DNA of 45,691 nt. It comes from Sulfitobacter sp. (GTDB taxonomy: Bacteria > Pseudomonadota > Alphaproteobacteria > Rhodobacterales > Rhodobacteraceae). The notes below the pieces were generated by a model. The model was not told the origin of the DNA. It saw nothing but the letters and a program-made list of their open reading frames with translations, and did not search any database. Where the stretch lies: NCBI GenBank assembly GCA_013002405.1, contig JABDKA010000221.1:1-45691 (forward strand), read 5' to 3'. Every line of letters starts with the position of its first letter. Position 1 is the stretch's first letter. Shown here piece by piece: positions 1 through 7,979 of the stretch. The position numbers and the translations under genes are program-made.

Positions 1-584
1 AACTTGTCCCGCGCGCGCATCATCCCGACGCTGATGATGCCCCTCCCGGTTTGCGCGCGGTAGGTGGCTTCGGTCCGCCGCAGAAAGGGCTTGAGGTGGC
101 ACAGCTTCTGACCTGGGGGCGCGTAAGCGGCCAGTGCCTCCGCGTCCCGCTCCGTGAAGTAGAAGATCAGACTGGCCTGCTCTGCCGCCGCCTCGGCCTG
201 TCGCGCGAAAAGGTCCCACGGACCGCCGAGCCGCTTGCGCGCCCTTGTGGATTCAATCTGAACATAGGGAATGCCAAGCGCCTGTGTGACGGTTGGCCCC
301 AGCAAATCGGGGGCCTTGTAGTAATTGTGATAGCTGATCCAGGCCTGCCAGCCTGCGGCCTTCCCGGCTGCGATGAGGTGCTCAGCCTCCCCTTGCGCTG
401 CTTGCAGAATAGCGGTTTGCGCGGCTGCCTCCCCCTTCCCCTCGCGACAGTTGAACGTACTGGAGAGGGTTACCTCTGCGCCCGCAAAGTTTAGGGCGGC
501 CATCAGATTGCGCGCGATGGTACGATCGCCGGAAGGGATCGGATGATCGGGCGATTTCATCGGCGCGTAGAAGGCCAGTTTCAT
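1..584 (-). CDS. Glycosyltransferase, C-terminally truncated by window edge
   Basis: Open reading frame that starts at the ATG at 584-582 and runs off the left edge, so only about 194 N-terminal residues are visible. It begins MKLAFYAPMKSPDHP, a beta-strand-plus-loop start typical of the N-terminal Rossmann domain of GT-B glycosyltransferases (GT4 group). It has a further ISYHNYYKAPD segment and ends near IISVGMMRARDK, which resembles the start of the donor-binding domain (compare SVGRMVEKKG in the next gene). Its ATG overlaps the TGA of the preceding glycosyltransferase by 4 bp, so the two are almost certainly translated together. Inferred role: adds a sugar to the surface polysaccharide built by this cluster. 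Donor and acceptor cannot be read from the sequence, and catalytic residues of the C-terminal half lie outside the window. Confidence 0.75.
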   Translation of the reverse strand, partial: MKLAFYAPMKSPDHPIPSGDRTIARNLMAALNFAGAEVTLSSTFNCREGKGEAAAQTAILQAAQGEAEHLIAAGKAAGWQAWISYHNYYKAPDLLGPTVTQALGIPYVQIESTRARKRLGGPWDLFARQAEAAAEQASLIFYFTERDAEALAAYAPPGQKLCHLKPFLRRTEATYRAQTGRGIISVGMMRARDK

Positions 585-1825
585 GCCGCTTCCAGCGCCA
601 TCATCGAGGTCAGTCTTTCCTTGAGCCGCGCAATGCCGGGGTGCATGAGGAAGTCCGACTGCAGCCGGGCAAAGGCGGCCTCGGCCAGACGAGGTCCCAG
701 AGCGGGGTTTTCGGAAAAGTGCACAATCGCCTGTGACAGTGCAGCGGGCGCGTCACTCACCAGGATGCCGTGAATGCCGTCCTCAATGAATTCCGGAATG
801 GCAGAGACCGGGGTGCTCAGGATCGGAAGCTTCTGGCTGGCCGCCTCCATCAGCACATTGGGCAGGCCGTCCCGGTCGCCGTCCTCCGCGATGCGGGAGG
901 GCAGAACGAAGAGATCGGCTTTGCGCATCGCATCAATCACTTCGGGCTGGTCGCAGGCCCCGCGCCATGTGATCCGGCCACCCACCCCGCGCCGCGCCGC
1001 GCGTTCGCGCATCTCATCGGTCAGTGGACCGCCGCCGACGTGGGTCCAGTGCCAGTCCAGCGCGGCTGGCAGAATCGCAAGTGCATCGATCAGCCGGTCA
1101 AAGCCCTTCTTTTCCACCATGCGCCCGACCGACAGCATGTGCAGGCGCGATCCCGCCGAACGGGGCCTGCGCGCGGGCGGGGCAGGAAAGCGGGCAAGGT
1201 CAAGCCCGTGATAGACCAGATCAACGCGGGCCGGATCATCGGCCAGAGCGCGCAGATGTTCCGCCCCAAAGCGCGTGCAGGTCACGCCAAAGGCGGCACC
1301 CGCGTGGGCCGCACTCAGCTTTTCGCGCAGTTCCCATTCCGGAGAGGTCCAGATGTCCTTGGCGTGGGCGGAAAAGGACCAGGGCAGCCCCCGCATCATC
1401 GCGGCATAGCGGGCGACGGAAGAAGGGGTGTGCAGGAAATGGGCGTAGATGCCCGTGACGCCCGAAGGCATTTCGGTGGCCATGACGCAGGCCTGCCCGA
1501 AACGTCGGCGGCGATTGGGGGTGTCATCCCTTTCGACGTCTTTGGCATAGGCCGCCGCTGCGGCGTCGAAACCGGGCAGGTCAGCGGCGGCCCCCATGGC
1601 TCTGGCCACGCGGCGCGGCTCATCCCGCAGGTATTCGGGCAGGTAGCGGACCTTGGCCCGCACCCTGTCATGCAGCGGATGGGTCTTTCTGTCCGTCGGA
1701 TGACGCAGCGACCAGATTTCGAACGCGATACCGGCCTCCTCCAGCGCGACAAGCTCCTGCGCGATGAAGGTCTCTGACAGACGCGGCCAGCCCTTGACGA
1801 CAACCGCAAGGGGCGCTGTCGTCAT
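581..1825 (-). CDS. GT4-family glycosyltransferase
   Basis: 414-residue GT-B glycosyltransferase of the GT4 (glycos_transf_1) family, cytoplasmic or membrane-associated, transferring a sugar from a nucleotide donor. The C-terminal donor domain contains MLSVGRMVEKKGFDRLIDA and an E-x7-E type signature around EDGDRDGLPNVLMEA followed by PILSTPVSAIPEFIEDG, all typical of GT4. The N-terminal half has KGWPRLSETFIAQEL, as in colanic-acid/WcaL-like transferases. An upstream extension of the frame to 2035 is open, but the start at 1825 is preferred: its ATG overlaps the TGA of the upstream gene (ATGA) and the protein then begins with the expected beta-strand MTTAPLAVVVKGWP. The stop overlaps the next gene's start in the same way. 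Substrate unknown; a role in exopolysaccharide or capsule assembly is inferred from neighbours. Confidence 0.88.
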   Translation of the reverse strand: MTTAPLAVVVKGWPRLSETFIAQELVALEEAGIAFEIWSLRHPTDRKTHPLHDRVRAKVRYLPEYLRDEPRRVARAMGAAADLPGFDAAAAAYAKDVERDDTPNRRRRFGQACVMATEMPSGVTGIYAHFLHTPSSVARYAAMMRGLPWSFSAHAKDIWTSPEWELREKLSAAHAGAAFGVTCTRFGAEHLRALADDPARVDLVYHGLDLARFPAPPARRPRSAGSRLHMLSVGRMVEKKGFDRLIDALAILPAALDWHWTHVGGGPLTDEMRERAARRGVGGRITWRGACDQPEVIDAMRKADLFVLPSRIAEDGDRDGLPNVLMEAASQKLPILSTPVSAIPEFIEDGIHGILVSDAPAALSQAIVHFSENPALGPRLAEAAFARLQSDFLMHPGIARLKERLTSMMALEAA

Positions 1826-3042
1826 GCGGAGACGCCCCCGCGCATCAGCGCCCGTGCCCGGTCCACCACGACATCCAGACCATCCAGCAACCCGTTGGCC
1901 CCCGCTTCCGAGGGTTTGCCCTGTTGTGGAAGGTTGCGGATGGCCTTGATCATCGCTTCGGGCGTCATGCCATCGCGCTTTTCGTCGAGCATCCTGACCA
2001 GACCAAGCTGCTCCGCCCGGCTGGCGCGGATCCACTGTTCAAGACGCGGGATGGTGCGGGGCACGATGAGCGCGCGTTTGTCAAAGGACAGGACCTCGCA
2101 GAAGGTGTTGTAGCCGCCCATGCACAGGATACCCTCGGCCCCGGCAAACAGGCTTTCGATGCGGCTGTCAAAACCCTGCGCAGTGACCCGGCCATTCAAC
2201 TTTGCGACGCGGGCGTCAAAGTTCTCACGCACTTCACCAGACAGGAAGGGGCCGTAGACCAAAACTGCATCAGGCTTCAATGTCTCGTCCATTTCGTAGG
2301 CCGACAGCGCAAGCGACACCATCGCCGCCCCGTCGCCACCCCCGCCGGGGGTGATCAGGACATAGGGTTTGTCTGGTGTTTCCACGACCTCGGACACTTC
2401 GCGTCGCAGATAGCCCGTCCAGTGCATCCGCGCGCGGGTGCGCACTGACAGCGGCAACCCCCGCGTGGGATCATAGACGTCGCGGACGCCGTACACCCAG
2501 ATCTCGTCGTAGAAGTTTTCCGTGGCCTCCACGGCTCCCTTGCGCGCCCATTCCTCGGCCAGAACCTCAGGTTCGTCCAGAACGTCGCGCAGCCCCAGAA
2601 CGGTGCGCGTGTGGCCACGGTGGGCAAGCCACTCAAGCGTCGGCAGAAGCTCCCCCCGGAAACCGGTGGGCTCCTTGTCGACGATCAGCAGATCGGGTTC
2701 GTACTGCTCAACGGCAGTCTGGATCAGACCGGCGCGCAGAGCGGTGACCTTTTCGATGTCCATGCCAAGGGTCTGACTGTCGTAGCTGCCGTCGGGCAGC
2801 TTGGTCACGCCGGGCAGCCGAATATGGTCGACCCGTTCGGGAAAGGTGAAACGGCCCGCCACCGGTGAGCCGGTGAGGATGATGGCGGAGGCCTGTTCAT
2901 CCCCGCTCGTGATGGCCGTGGCCAGCGCACGGCAACGGCGCAGGTGGCCGAGACCGAAGGTGTCGTGGCTGTAAAACATGACCCTGCGGGTCGCGGTGGG
3001 GGCGCTCGTCGCCTCGATGCTGTCTTGTGCCAATATCTCCAT
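1822..3042 (-). CDS. MurG/GT28-like glycosyltransferase
   Basis: 406 residues. The N-terminal VMFYSHDTFGLGHLRRCRAL contains the GxGHxxR loop characteristic of MurG/GT1-GT28-like GT-B enzymes. The C-terminal half has ITPGGGGDG, then LFAGAEGILCMGGYNTFCE followed by LIVPRTIPRLEQ, the nucleotide-sugar-binding region of the same superfamily, where MGGYNT corresponds to the usual GGxxT loop. No signal peptide or membrane segment is visible, so it is probably cytoplasmic and acts on a membrane-bound acceptor. It lies 16 bp after the UDP-sugar dehydrogenase and overlaps the following GT4 gene by 4 bp, so it is an internal member of a four-gene operon. An AGGA at moderate spacing supports the start at 3042. 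The sugar transferred is unknown; a uronic acid made by the neighbouring dehydrogenase is a reasonable guess. Confidence 0.85.
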   Translation of the reverse strand: MEILAQDSIEATSAPTATRRVMFYSHDTFGLGHLRRCRALATAITSGDEQASAIILTGSPVAGRFTFPERVDHIRLPGVTKLPDGSYDSQTLGMDIEKVTALRAGLIQTAVEQYEPDLLIVDKEPTGFRGELLPTLEWLAHRGHTRTVLGLRDVLDEPEVLAEEWARKGAVEATENFYDEIWVYGVRDVYDPTRGLPLSVRTRARMHWTGYLRREVSEVVETPDKPYVLITPGGGGDGAAMVSLALSAYEMDETLKPDAVLVYGPFLSGEVRENFDARVAKLNGRVTAQGFDSRIESLFAGAEGILCMGGYNTFCEVLSFDKRALIVPRTIPRLEQWIRASRAEQLGLVRMLDEKRDGMTPEAMIKAIRNLPQQGKPSEAGANGLLDGLDVVVDRARALMRGGVSA

Positions 3043-3058
3043 CCGCCCGGTCCTGATC

Positions 3059-4339
3059 CTAAAGCCTCAGATCGCTGCCGGATTTGCCGAAAACGCCCTT
3101 GATGTCATAAAGCAGCGCACCTGGTTTGCCAAAGGCCCGCACGCGGTCGCTGCCCATCTCGACAAAACTGGTGTGACCGACGGCGATGATGATCGCGTCG
3201 TAAGTGCCTTCCTTGATCTCGTCGATGCCCCTTACCCGGTACTCCTCCTTTAGCCTTTCCGCCCCGACCCAGGGGTCATGAACGTCGCAGGAAACGGCGT
3301 AGGAGGAGAGCTCAGCCACGATATCGGCCACCCGCGTGTTGCGCGTATCGGCGCAGTTTTCCTTGAAGGTAAATCCAAGGACCAGCACCTTTGCTCCCCG
3401 CACACCGAAGTCACGCGCCAGCATCGCCTTGATCAGTGTCTGAGCCACGTGGGCCCCCATGGCATCATTGATGCGGCGGCCGGCCAGGATCACCTCCGGA
3501 TGATAACCAAGCTGTTCAGCCCGGTAGGTCAGATAGTAGGGATCGACCCCGATGCAGTGACCCCCCACAAGGCCCGGCCGGAAAGGCAGGAAGTTCCACT
3601 TTGTGCCTGCCGCCTCCAGCACCTCGAGCGTGTCGAGGCCAAGACGGGAGAAGATCAGCGCAAACTCATTCACCAGCGCGATGTTGAGATCGCGCTGGGT
3701 GTTCTCGATCACCTTCGCCGCCTCGGCGGTCATGATGGAGGAGGCCCGGTGCAGGCCCGCCTTGACGACGGGTGCATAGATCCCCTCCACCCGGTCGAGC
3801 GTTTCGGCATCCTGCGCGGCGATGATCTTGACCACGTTTTCCATCGAATGTTCCGCGTCACCGGGATTCACCCGCTCAGGGCTGTAGGCCAGCTTGATCT
3901 CGGTGCCGACGGTCAGACCACTGCCGGCAGCAAGGGCAGGGCCGCAGACCTCTTCGGTGACACCGGGATAGACCGTGCTTTCCAGGATGACCAATGCCCC
4001 AGGGGCAAGGTGGGGGGCGATGGTGGCGCAGGCACCCAGCACGGCGCCAAGGTCGGGGGCTTTTGCGTCGGTGATGGGGGTGGGCACGGCGATGATGAAG
4101 GTCGTGCAGGCAGCCAGATCATCGGGCCTGTCCGTGAAGGTGGCGGTGCTGTCTGCGAGGGAAGCATCGGCCACTTCGCCGTTGGGATCGCGTCCTTTAT
4201 TCAGGGCGGTGATCATGGGCCTGTGCACATCGAAACCGATCACACCGAACCCCGCACGGGCAAGGCCAAGGGCAAGGGGCAATCCAACATAGCCCAATCC
4301 CAGTACAGCGATGCGTTCCTTCTGCGCCGCGGGGGCCAT
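3059..4339 (-). CDS. UDP-sugar 6-dehydrogenase (TviB/WbpA-like)
   Basis: 426-residue nucleotide-sugar dehydrogenase of the UDP-glucose/GDP-mannose dehydrogenase family, closest in layout to TviB/WbpA/WbpO enzymes that oxidise UDP-N-acetylhexosamine to the uronic acid with two NAD+. Visible marks are the N-terminal NAD-binding VLGLGYVGLPLALGLARAGF, the VPTPI segment, VILESTVYPGVTEE, the substrate loop NTQRDLNIALVNEFA, the catalytic Cys in LVGGHCIGVDPYYL, and the third-domain sequence VLGFTFKENCADTRNTR. The frame is open upstream to 4426, but the ATG at 4339 is chosen because AAGGA sits 5 nt before it and the nucleotide-binding strand then starts near residue 12. It is first in the glycan operon. 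The exact sugar (GlcNAc, GalNAc or ManNAc type) cannot be told by eye. Confidence 0.92.
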   Translation of the reverse strand: MAPAAQKERIAVLGLGYVGLPLALGLARAGFGVIGFDVHRPMITALNKGRDPNGEVADASLADSTATFTDRPDDLAACTTFIIAVPTPITDAKAPDLGAVLGACATIAPHLAPGALVILESTVYPGVTEEVCGPALAAGSGLTVGTEIKLAYSPERVNPGDAEHSMENVVKIIAAQDAETLDRVEGIYAPVVKAGLHRASSIMTAEAAKVIENTQRDLNIALVNEFALIFSRLGLDTLEVLEAAGTKWNFLPFRPGLVGGHCIGVDPYYLTYRAEQLGYHPEVILAGRRINDAMGAHVAQTLIKAMLARDFGVRGAKVLVLGFTFKENCADTRNTRVADIVAELSSYAVSCDVHDPWVGAERLKEEYRVRGIDEIKEGTYDAIIIAVGHTSFVEMGSDRVRAFGKPGALLYDIKGVFGKSGSDLRL

Positions 4340-4526
4340 GGGCGTTCCTTGTCGTTCAGGGCCCTGTCGTCCCATATTCCGTTTCACAACATGCACGGAT
4401 TCCATGCGATTGTAAAACGCATGCACGGCCCTGCCTGATTGCGCAACCCGTTGCCCGCCCCCACGATTGCAATGCGTGATCCGCTCGCGTAGCCTGTTGA
4501 ATTATTGGGCGGAGTTGCGGGGGAAA

Positions 4527-6977
4527 ATGCGCCTATTATTATTCTTTTTCCTGCTTACCTGCGTGTTCCTGATCCCGGCGGCCGCACCGAACCTGGCACA
4601 GGCCCAGGGTCTTTCCTCTGTCCTCGCCCTTGATGAGACGACAGCCGACACGCCCCCCCCCAACCTTGAGACAGTCATCGACCGTGCTGCCAAGAATGGC
4701 GTGAGCGTCGTCGTAATCGACAGCGCTGGGAACCTGATGGCCGAAATCGGCGCGCCGGAGACAGCAGGTGAGGCGAGCGGACAGGAGGCCGAGGCACCCA
4801 CCGGGTCCGTCGTCATGCGCGTCCAGGACAGGACCCTGCAATTCCGCACGGCCCTGTTCGAGCGTCTGCTGGATCTGCCTGCGGCCTTCAATGAGGTTCT
4901 CTATATCCTGCGTGCGGCCAGTCCGGACGGCACGCTATGGGCCTTTGGCAAGGCATTGATCTACAGTCTCCTGCTTTTCGGAGTGGGGATGGTGGTTGAG
5001 GCGCAGATCTTTGGCAAAAGGATCATGAAGCGCTTTGTCGTGGCGCGGATCATGGTCCACCCCGAAGGCTATGCGGAAAAGATGCCCTTTCTTGTCTTCC
5101 GCTTCTTCGCGGGAGTTTTGGGCATCCTGGTGTCGATGGCGGTTGCCTACGTGCTGGGCTTCGCCATCTTCGGCACGCTGCAGGATACGGCCATCCAATA
5201 TACCGCGACGATCATCAACATCGGCTATTTCACCTGCCGCTTCGTGGCCATCCTTTGGCGGATGATCCTCTCCCCTTTCCTGACGCAATATCGCATTCCC
5301 GCCCTGACCGACCGTGAGGCAAGGCGCCTGCACCGCTGGCTCTGGATGGTCGCCGGGCTCGATATCTGTGTGACACTCTTCGGCAGCTGGATTGCGGAAC
5401 TGGGTCTGAACTACGATGTCTATGCTTTCCTGTCGGCGGGGCTGGCCTTCATCATCATGCTGCTCAACCTGCTGCTGGTGCTGGTCAACCGCCGGGCCAT
5501 ATCGGGCGCGCTGCGCCACGGGCGGTCCCCGCAGGAGTGCGGCATTTCGATCCGCTTCCTGAGCCAGATCTGGGCTCCGGTCGTGATCCTCTATCTGATC
5601 TTCGCCTGGTTCCAGCTGACCTACGATCTGATTGTGGGCATCACCGACACCTACCCGATGATCCTGGGAGCCTACGCCATCCTGATCTCCATCATCGTGG
5701 TCTATGGCGTGATCAATTTCCTGATTGAGCGCAGCTTTGCCCGGGCACGGGCGATGCGTCGGATGAACGAACTTGCCCTCGAAGAGGCCGCACAGGAGGC
5801 GGCCCTGGCCGATGCAAAGACCGAAGAGCAGGCAGAGGATATGGCGCATGAGCTGGAGGAGACCCGCGCCGCCGTCGCCGAAGAGGAGGCGCGCGCCGCT
5901 TCGGTCCCGCGGCGCCATGTCATCAACAGTTTCGAAGCCCTCGCCCGGCGGATCGCCGCGATCCTTGCATTCGTTGCAGGCACCTATGCCTTTTTTGCGA
6001 TCTGGGACAATGACAGCACCGAGATGGTGGAGAGCGCGGCGGACCAGCTGCTCGACATCATGGTGATCTGTTTCATCGGCTACATCGTCTATCACGCCTT
6101 CCGGATTTGGATCGACGACAAGATCGAGGAGGAAAGCGGTGATCAGGAAGAGGCCGAATTGGGGGACGAGGGGGGCGGCTCCTCCGCCTCGCGGCTGGCC
6201 ACGCTTCTTCCGCTTTTCCGGAACGCCGTGCTGATCGTCGTATTCGTCAGCGTCGTGCTGGTTGTCCTCATGGAAGTGGGTATCAATGTCGGCCCGCTTT
6301 TCGCCGGCGCCGGTATCGTCGGCGTGGCGATCGGCTTTGGCAGCCAGGCGCTGGTTCGGGACATCTTTGCCGGGGCATTCTTTCTGTTCGACGATGCCTT
6401 CCGCAAGGGGGAGTATCTGGACGTGGGTGGCGTGAAGGGAACGGTGGAGAAGATCTCTGTCCGCTCCTTCCAGCTGCGCCACCATCTGGGCGCGCTGCAC
6501 ACAATCCCATTCGGCGAGCTGCAGGTCATGACCAATTATTCGCGCGACTGGGTGATGATGAAACTGCCCCTGCGGGTCACCTATGACACGGACGTCGACA
6601 AGGTTCGCAAGCTGGTCAAGAAACTGGGGCAAGAGCTTTTGGAGGATCCGGTGATCGGGCAGGACTTCATCCAGCCGCTCAAGTCCCAAGGCGTGATCGA
6701 GATGCAGGACAGCGCCATGATCATCCGGGTCAAGTTCATGACCAAACCGGGCGATCAGTGGGTCATACGCAAAAGGGTATACGAGGAAATCCGCGCACTG
6801 TTCGAACGCGAGGGCATCAAGTTTGCGCACCGGGAGGTGACCGTTCGACTGGCCGATGGCAAAGTAGATGAACTGACCGAGGAAGAGAGAAAGGCCGTTA
6901 CCTCAGCGGCCCATGCGGCAATAGAGGAAGAACACCTGGAAGGTGGGGTGGACGACGGCAACGGCGACGACCGCTGA
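4527..6977 (+). CDS. Large MscS-family mechanosensitive channel
   Basis: 816 residues, far longer than E. coli MscS (about 286), and organised like the large MscK/MscM-type members. Chosen start MRLLLFFFLLTCVFLIP gives a clear signal peptide ending near AQAQG; an upstream in-frame start at 4467 would bury it, and a G-rich stretch precedes 4527. After a short periplasmic domain (about residues 28-140) come several membrane helices. A charged, Ala/Glu-rich coiled-coil-like stretch follows at about 400-465, then two more helices, an acidic linker (EESGDQEEAELGDEGGG) and the conserved pore-lining helix and beta domain at about 577-640 (GAGIVGVAIGFGSQALVRD). The C-terminus carries the alpha/beta cage domain and an acidic tail. 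Role: inner-membrane tension-gated channel releasing solutes on osmotic downshock. It is divergent from the glycan operon. Confidence 0.92.
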   Translation: MRLLLFFFLLTCVFLIPAAAPNLAQAQGLSSVLALDETTADTPPPNLETVIDRAAKNGVSVVVIDSAGNLMAEIGAPETAGEASGQEAEAPTGSVVMRVQDRTLQFRTALFERLLDLPAAFNEVLYILRAASPDGTLWAFGKALIYSLLLFGVGMVVEAQIFGKRIMKRFVVARIMVHPEGYAEKMPFLVFRFFAGVLGILVSMAVAYVLGFAIFGTLQDTAIQYTATIINIGYFTCRFVAILWRMILSPFLTQYRIPALTDREARRLHRWLWMVAGLDICVTLFGSWIAELGLNYDVYAFLSAGLAFIIMLLNLLLVLVNRRAISGALRHGRSPQECGISIRFLSQIWAPVVILYLIFAWFQLTYDLIVGITDTYPMILGAYAILISIIVVYGVINFLIERSFARARAMRRMNELALEEAAQEAALADAKTEEQAEDMAHELEETRAAVAEEEARAASVPRRHVINSFEALARRIAAILAFVAGTYAFFAIWDNDSTEMVESAADQLLDIMVICFIGYIVYHAFRIWIDDKIEEESGDQEEAELGDEGGGSSASRLATLLPLFRNAVLIVVFVSVVLVVLMEVGINVGPLFAGAGIVGVAIGFGSQALVRDIFAGAFFLFDDAFRKGEYLDVGGVKGTVEKISVRSFQLRHHLGALHTIPFGELQVMTNYSRDWVMMKLPLRVTYDTDVDKVRKLVKKLGQELLEDPVIGQDFIQPLKSQGVIEMQDSAMIIRVKFMTKPGDQWVIRKRVYEEIRALFEREGIKFAHREVTVRLADGKVDELTEEERKAVTSAAHAAIEEEHLEGGVDDGNGDDR

Positions 6978-7034
6978 GTTGACTTTGGGTCAATATCGGC
7001 TAGTTCCCCACTAACATCTAGATGGGAGCCCCCG

Positions 7035-7808
7035 ATGAAACAGACACGCCGCCATTTCCTGGCCACCGCCGCCGCCGCAGGCGGTGCCATCACCCTTCTG
7101 CCCTACGCCGCCCGTGCCGCGGCCCACGCCAGCGACGTTTTCGAAACCGCTGCGGGCAACATCACCGTGCACCCTGTCTCGCACGCTTCTTTCGTGATGG
7201 AGACGCCCAAGGGAACGATCTATGTCGATCCGGTCGGTGAGGCGGCCAACTACGCTGATTTTCCCGATCCCGACCTGATCCTGATCACCCACGAGCATGG
7301 CGATCATTACAACGAAGAAACGCTCCAGGCGATCGCCGTTGAAGGCACCCGGTTGATCACCAATCCGGCGGTCTTCGGGATGCTTTCCGATGGCCTGAAA
7401 GGGAGCGCACGCGATGTTCCTAATGGCGGTACAATTCAGTTCTCCGACATGGATATCGAGGCCATCCCGGCCCACAACCTGACCGAAGAGCGCATGAACT
7501 TTCACCCCAAAGGGCGTGACAACGGTTACGTGCTGAATTTCGAGGGCTTCCGGGTCTATATCTCTGGCGATACCGAAGACGTACCAGAAATGCGCGCACT
7601 CGAGAATATTGATCTTGCCTTCGTCTGTATGAACCTGCCCTTCACGATGGACGCCGCCGCCGCGGCCTCGGCCGTGTCTGAGTTCGCCCCGACTTACGTT
7701 TATCCCTATCACTATCGCGGTCGGGACAATGGCACCCAGGATCCGCAGGAATTTGCCGACTTGCTGGAAGGCGAAATCGCCGTGCGCATGGGCGGCTGGT
7801 ACGGCTAG
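7035..7808 (+). CDS. Tat-exported metallo-beta-lactamase-fold hydrolase (UlaG-like)
   Basis: 257 residues. The N-terminus MKQTRRHFLATAAAAGG is a twin-arginine signal (RRHFL followed by an Ala-rich core, cleavage near ARAAA), so the protein should be folded and loaded with metal in the cytoplasm, then exported to the periplasm. The mature part matches the UlaG/L-ascorbate-6-phosphate lactonase-like branch of the MBL superfamily: HASFVMETPKGTIYVDPV, the metal-binding THEHGDHY, then IPAHN, YISGDTED and a late histidine in YPYHYRGRDNGT. The length agrees with this branch. GGGAG lies just before the ATG. It follows the MscS gene by 57 bp, but no functional link is evident. Substrate unknown. Confidence 0.9.
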   Translation: MKQTRRHFLATAAAAGGAITLLPYAARAAAHASDVFETAAGNITVHPVSHASFVMETPKGTIYVDPVGEAANYADFPDPDLILITHEHGDHYNEETLQAIAVEGTRLITNPAVFGMLSDGLKGSARDVPNGGTIQFSDMDIEAIPAHNLTEERMNFHPKGRDNGYVLNFEGFRVYISGDTEDVPEMRALENIDLAFVCMNLPFTMDAAAAASAVSEFAPTYVYPYHYRGRDNGTQDPQEFADLLEGEIAVRMGGWYG

Positions 7809-7821
7809 GGCTTTTTTCGAC

Positions 7822-7841
7822 TGGCCCTTTTGGGGGCCAGC
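7822..7841. terminator. Stem-loop between convergent genes
   Basis: Perfect 7-bp inverted repeat CTGGCCC / GGGCCAG with a 6-nt loop, placed 14 bp after the MBL-fold gene and before the converging ABC operon. On the plus strand a T-run (7812-7817) comes before, not after, the stem. Read on the minus strand, the complementary A-run then follows the hairpin only a few bases later, giving no U-tract. It is therefore a plausible but not classical terminator. Confidence 0.45.
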
Positions 7842-7849
7842 CGACCCGC

Positions 7850-7877
7850 AGGGGCTCTGCCCCCGGACCCTCGGAGT
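7850..7877 (+). repeat. Rhodobacterales-type intergenic GC hairpin element, copy 1
   Basis: Contains GGGGCTCTGCCCC (hairpin 7852-7864) followed by CCGGACCCTCGGAG. From memory this is the core of a short element scattered between genes in many Rhodobacteraceae (GGGGCTCTGCCCCCGGACCCCCGGAG). A related element in the opposite orientation lies at 42801-42834 in this window. It is non-coding and sits between convergent genes, where it may help termination or protect 3' ends. Family membership is recalled, not searched. Confidence 0.5.
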
Positions 7878-7979
7878 TCAATCAGCGGGATGAAAGGGCG
7901 GGTGGGGCCTTTCCTCAACTGCAATGTCCGGTGCGAATCGAGGGCGTCTTTGCCGCTTCACATTTGCGACTGTCTTTGC

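Noticed and set aside
770-1777. 335-codon plus-strand frame opposite the GT4 gene
   Set aside because: The minus-strand glycosyltransferase has GT4 motifs and proper coupling; the plus frame has none.
4935-6830. Long antisense open frame (631 codons) opposite the MscS gene
   Set aside because: It is a shadow of the plus-strand gene, rich in His, Asp and Gln without any domain or ribosome-binding site; long antisense frames are expected in GC-rich DNA.
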